The notes under the pieces were generated by a model. It did no database searches. It had not been told where the DNA came from and saw only the letters and a list, made by a program, of their open reading frames with translations. The position numbers and the translations under genes were made by a program. A stretch of DNA of 7,844 nucleotides from Verrucomicrobiales bacterium (GTDB taxonomy: Bacteria > Verrucomicrobiota > Verrucomicrobiia > Limisphaerales > JAFMIX01). This document shows positions 6,066 to 7,844 of the stretch, piece after piece; position 1 is the first letter of the stretch, and the number at the start of each line of letters is the position of its first letter. The stretch lies in assembly GCA_017853785.1 (NCBI GenBank), contig JAFMIX010000093.1, positions 1-7,844 of the forward strand, in the 5' to 3' direction.

Positions 6066-6466
6066 TTATCGCCCCGATCCGGGAATTTCGGCCTGGCGCG
6101 GCAACCGCCCGATCCACGTTTCCGTAGCGGCACAATGCCATTCCAATCCCGCGATGCCCGGCTGCCCCGATTGCAGGCAAATCATCTGGTCCTCCGGGCG
6201 CATCTTCCGCACCCATGGCGCATAGGCTTTGGGCACGTGCCAGTTCCATTGGATTTTCCGGAGGATGTTAAAATCTTCCTCCGGCATGATGCCCGACTTG
6301 AAGCCCAGCGCACAACGCCACTCCGCCTGCGGGTTGTGGTAGAACATCGAAAAAACACCGGCATATCTGACGCATACACGATTCCACGCGGCTCCGGCAA
6401 CCACCCCGCAATGCCCGGAGTCTCCGGCGTGACGTATTCCGCCGTGAGGTCATTCGTCAAGCGACC
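6066..6466 (-). pseudogene. Frameshifted, 5'-truncated remnant of a hypothetical protein gene
   Basis: Two overlapping frames together read as one protein. The first part (…LTNDLTAEYVTPETPGIAG, WLPEPRGIVYASDMPVFF) runs up to an A6 tract on the plus strand (6350-6355, T6 in the sense direction). The second part continues one frame over as SMFYHNPQAEWRCALGFKSG … KMRPEDQMICLQSGQPGIAG, LEWHCAATETWIGRLPR, ending in TAA at 6066-6068. Adding one T to the run joins them smoothly, so a one-base deletion in the homopolymer is the simplest explanation. The 5' end dissolves into the tandem palindromic repeat next to it, with no convincing start, so the N-terminus seems lost. I do not recognise the family with confidence; the '.GLEW....TWIGRLPR' ending resembles tails of conserved hypothetical proteins in Verrucomicrobiota, but that is only recollection. 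Confidence 0.55.
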
Positions 6467-6519
6467 GCCGATGTCCCGCGGTGGCGCTACTAACACCGCC
6501 GCCATCCCGGCGGTGGCGC
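6461..6519. repeat. Two tandem copies of a GC-rich palindromic repeat
   Basis: Two related 26-nt units lie at 6462-6487 and 6494-6519 with a 32-nt period. They share ACCGCCG, TCCCG and a terminal CGGTGGCGC. Each can fold: the second has perfect 7-bp arms CACCGCC/GGCGGTG (6494-6500, 6509-6515), the first ACCGC/GCGGT (6464-6468, 6478-6482). The right half, CGGTGGCGCGGCCA, occurs again at 7218-7231. This looks like a REP-type dispersed intergenic element lying between the gene remnant and the cupredoxin gene. Confidence 0.6.
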
Positions 6520-6539
6520 GGCCACCTCCACATTCCGCC

Positions 6540-7133
6540 CTACTGGGGTTGCGTTCGGATCCTGATATACACCTTGTCCCCGGACGGCTTCACGCACATC
6601 GTTTCGTTTGTCCCATTCGTGAACCGGTTCGTTTGCACCGTCAACCCCAGCCAGTTCGTCGTGGTCAGATTGGTGTTATACTCTGGCAGCACCGCCCAGC
6701 CAGCACTGCCGGTCGATCGGAATACCACATTCGTGCCCACCTTGAGGTCCGTTATGCTGATTACCGGGGCGACCGGCGGATCCACCGTCAGGATCAGCCC
6801 AACCATACTAGCATGGACCGAACACCGGTACCCGGGATTGTTCGTGGCCGGCGCATTCGTCGCCACGGTGTATGTGATCGTCCCGGAGGAAGTGTTGTTG
6901 CCGGATGCCAGCCCCGGGCTCATGATTTCAAATGGATGGTTGACCGATGCGCTGACCGCAAACGTGTAGGTCCGACCCCGCACCAAGGTCAGCGTCGGGT
7001 TGGTTGATACGCCATTGATCGAGTAGAAGAACCCCGGCGAGGTGACGGTGAAATCCGCGCCGGGCGACCTCAATCCTCCCGCCAACAACACTGCGACCGC
7101 CGCCTGAATGGGCCAGTTCCATCGCGTTCTCAT
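6540..7133 (-). CDS. Secreted cupredoxin (type 1 copper protein) with a C-terminal verrucomicrobial-type domain
   Basis: A 197-residue protein with an N-terminal signal sequence: basic MRTR, a hydrophobic core AAVAVLLAGG, and a likely cleavage after about residue 26 (GA-D). Residues 27-117 form a small cupredoxin domain. The expected copper ligands are all present: His66 (NHPFEI) and Cys104-x2-His107-x2-Met110 (YRCSVHASM). This C-x2-H-x2-M spacing is that of amicyanin. Such a protein would carry electrons or bind copper outside the cytoplasmic membrane. Residues ~120-197 are a second, beta-rich, Asn/Thr-rich domain (EYNTNLTTTNW, ending KVYIRIRTQPQ) of a type often found at the C-terminus of secreted verrucomicrobial proteins; its role is unknown to me. 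It stands alone, divergent from thrS, and is the only complete gene here that ends in TAG. No partner oxidase or dehydrogenase is in the window. Confidence 0.8.
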   Translation of the reverse strand: MRTRWNWPIQAAVAVLLAGGLRSPGADFTVTSPGFFYSINGVSTNPTLTLVRGRTYTFAVSASVNHPFEIMSPGLASGNNTSSGTITYTVATNAPATNNPGYRCSVHASMVGLILTVDPPVAPVISITDLKVGTNVVFRSTGSAGWAVLPEYNTNLTTTNWLGLTVQTNRFTNGTNETMCVKPSGDKVYIRIRTQPQ

Positions 7134-7344
7134 GCCTTCTGTTGTTAGTTCATAATCTGGCAGCGCGCAACCTGTTTTCCTGCTTGCGGTCGCTCCGGTC
7201 GGATTTTCATAACTTGCCGGTGGCGCGGCCAGCCCCGCTTAAAACCGCACCGGATTCTGCCGCCGCAGCTCGGCGAACGCTGACCAACTGCGCCACAATC
7301 ATTTTTCTCTGTGCCCTCTGTGCCTCTGTGGCTAGACTAATTCC
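7134..7344. other. Divergent intergenic region between the cupredoxin gene and thrS
   Basis: These 211 nt separate two divergent starts and must hold both promoters, but I see no convincing -35/-10 pair. It contains a 14-nt match (7218-7231) to the palindromic repeat at 6511-6524 and, at its right end, a CTCTGTGCC tandem repeat. Plus-strand translation here gives only low-complexity peptide, so I call no gene. Confidence 0.5.
7307..7332. repeat. CTCTGTGCC short tandem repeat upstream of thrS
   Basis: The plus strand reads CTCTGTGCC (7307-7315), CTCTGTGCC (7316-7324), TCTGTGGC (7325-7332): about three 8-9 nt units. It ends 12 nt before the thrS ATG, in the place where a Shine-Dalgarno site would be. 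Similar CTCTGTG-type strings recur in intergenic DNA of several environmental bacterial phyla, from general recollection; other copies in this genome cannot be seen here. Confidence 0.6.
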
Positions 7345-7844
7345 ATGTCTGCTGAACAACAACCAACGCCCGCCACGGCGAATCCTGAACGCAAAAGTTT
7401 GGACGATCGCGCCAAGATGACCGAGCTTGAGCGCATCCGCCACTCCTGCGCCCACGTCATGGCCACCGCCATCCTGCGCCTGTGGCCGGACGCGCAATTC
7501 GCCTACGGCCCACCCGTGGACAACGGCTTTTACTACGACCTCGAATGCTCGCACCGCATCTCGCCCGAGGACTTTGAGAAGATCGAGGCGGAGATGAAGA
7601 AGGAGATCAAAGCGAACAACACTTTTGAGAAGTTGGTCGTCACGCGCGACCAAGCCATTGCAGATGCCACGACCGGTCGCCTCGGCGGTTTGTCCGAACG
7701 CCCCGGCAACGCCTCGAAATTCAAACTGGATTTGCTCAAGCAGATTCCTGAAGGCGAGCCGATTTCTTATTTCAAGAACGGCGATTTCATTGACCTCTGC
7801 GCCGGGCCGCACGTGATGCGCACCGGCAACATCGGCGCGTTCAA
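7345..7844 (+). CDS. thrS: Threonine-tRNA ligase (ThrRS), N-terminal part, lacking the TGS domain
   Basis: The first 166 codons are present; the gene runs off the right edge. The reading after about 30 residues is the ThrRS editing (SAD) domain: RHSCAHVMATAI with the metal-site pair His33 and His37, then YGPPVDNGFYYDLE, ISPEDFEKIEAEM and DFIDLCAGPHV with Cys152 and His156. These match His73, His77, Cys182 and His186 of E. coli ThrRS, which clear mischarged serine. The enzyme attaches threonine to tRNA-Thr in the cytoplasm. The E. coli enzyme has a ~62-residue TGS domain first; here only a short polar lead (MSAEQQPTPATANPERKS) precedes the editing domain. A TAG lies in frame 9 nt upstream of the ATG, so no longer N-terminus is possible. 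No Shine-Dalgarno site is visible. Confidence 0.93.
   Translation, partial: MSAEQQPTPATANPERKSLDDRAKMTELERIRHSCAHVMATAILRLWPDAQFAYGPPVDNGFYYDLECSHRISPEDFEKIEAEMKKEIKANNTFEKLVVTRDQAIADATTGRLGGLSERPGNASKFKLDLLKQIPEGEPISYFKNGDFIDLCAGPHVMRTGNIGAF

Noticed and set aside
6461..6519. CRISPR array
   Set aside because: Only two imperfect units with a 6-nt linker, no spacers of useful length, and no cas genes; the units are palindromic REP-like sequences.
6027..7007. A 326-codon open frame on the plus strand across the gene remnant and the cupredoxin gene
   Set aside because: It is antisense to the cupredoxin with its intact copper ligands and signal peptide, and its translation is Arg/Pro/His-rich without domains.
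7207..7812. A 201-codon minus-strand frame opposite thrS
   Set aside because: The plus strand encodes clear ThrRS editing-domain motifs; the minus frame is a shadow crossing the intergenic repeats.

Overview
The window is a GC-rich bacterial chromosomal segment. It most likely comes from the Verrucomicrobiota, perhaps a Pedosphaera/Limisphaerales-like lineage. This placement is an inference. It rests on the C-terminal domain of a secreted cupredoxin (the 'EYNTNLTTTNW' type common in secreted verrucomicrobial proteins), on intergenic palindromic and CTCTGTG-type repeats, and on the scarcity of Shine-Dalgarno sites. No single marker proves it.

Positions 1-4534 (minus strand) carry a tightly packed respiratory complex I operon in the order nuoB-nuoC-nuoD-nuoE-nuoF-nuoG; nuoG runs off the left edge. 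Gaps are 5-6 nt, and nuoD and nuoE share an ATGA overlap. No nuoA precedes nuoB. As sequenced, nuoD has an in-frame TGA at codon 359, and the remaining 69 conserved codons continue in the same frame. A tRNA-Gln(CUG) gene on the plus strand, with its own likely promoter, sits in the only sizeable gap of the operon, between nuoE and nuoF. Positions 4535-4701 hold a probable terminator for the upstream tsa genes and a candidate nuo promoter with two dyads, one resembling a Crp/Fnr-type site.

Positions 4702-5958 (minus strand) carry tRNA-Ser(GCU), tsaE and tsaB. TsaB and TsaE are parts of the machinery that makes t6A37 in tRNAs reading ANN codons, and tRNA-Ser(GCU) belongs to that substrate class.

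Positions 5959-7344 are a looser accessory region. It holds a frameshifted, 5'-truncated gene remnant, a tandem palindromic repeat, a secreted type 1 copper protein gene, and an intergenic region ending in a CTCTGTGCC tandem repeat. From 7345 the plus strand carries the start of thrS, whose product lacks the N-terminal TGS domain.

The core genes are ordinary housekeeping functions (NADH:quinone oxidoreduction, tRNA modification, tRNA charging). I saw no defence, mobile or biosynthetic system. The points that deserve a second look are the nuoD stop, the antisense tRNA inside the nuo operon, the tRNA-Ser/tsaE/tsaB arrangement and the repeats.
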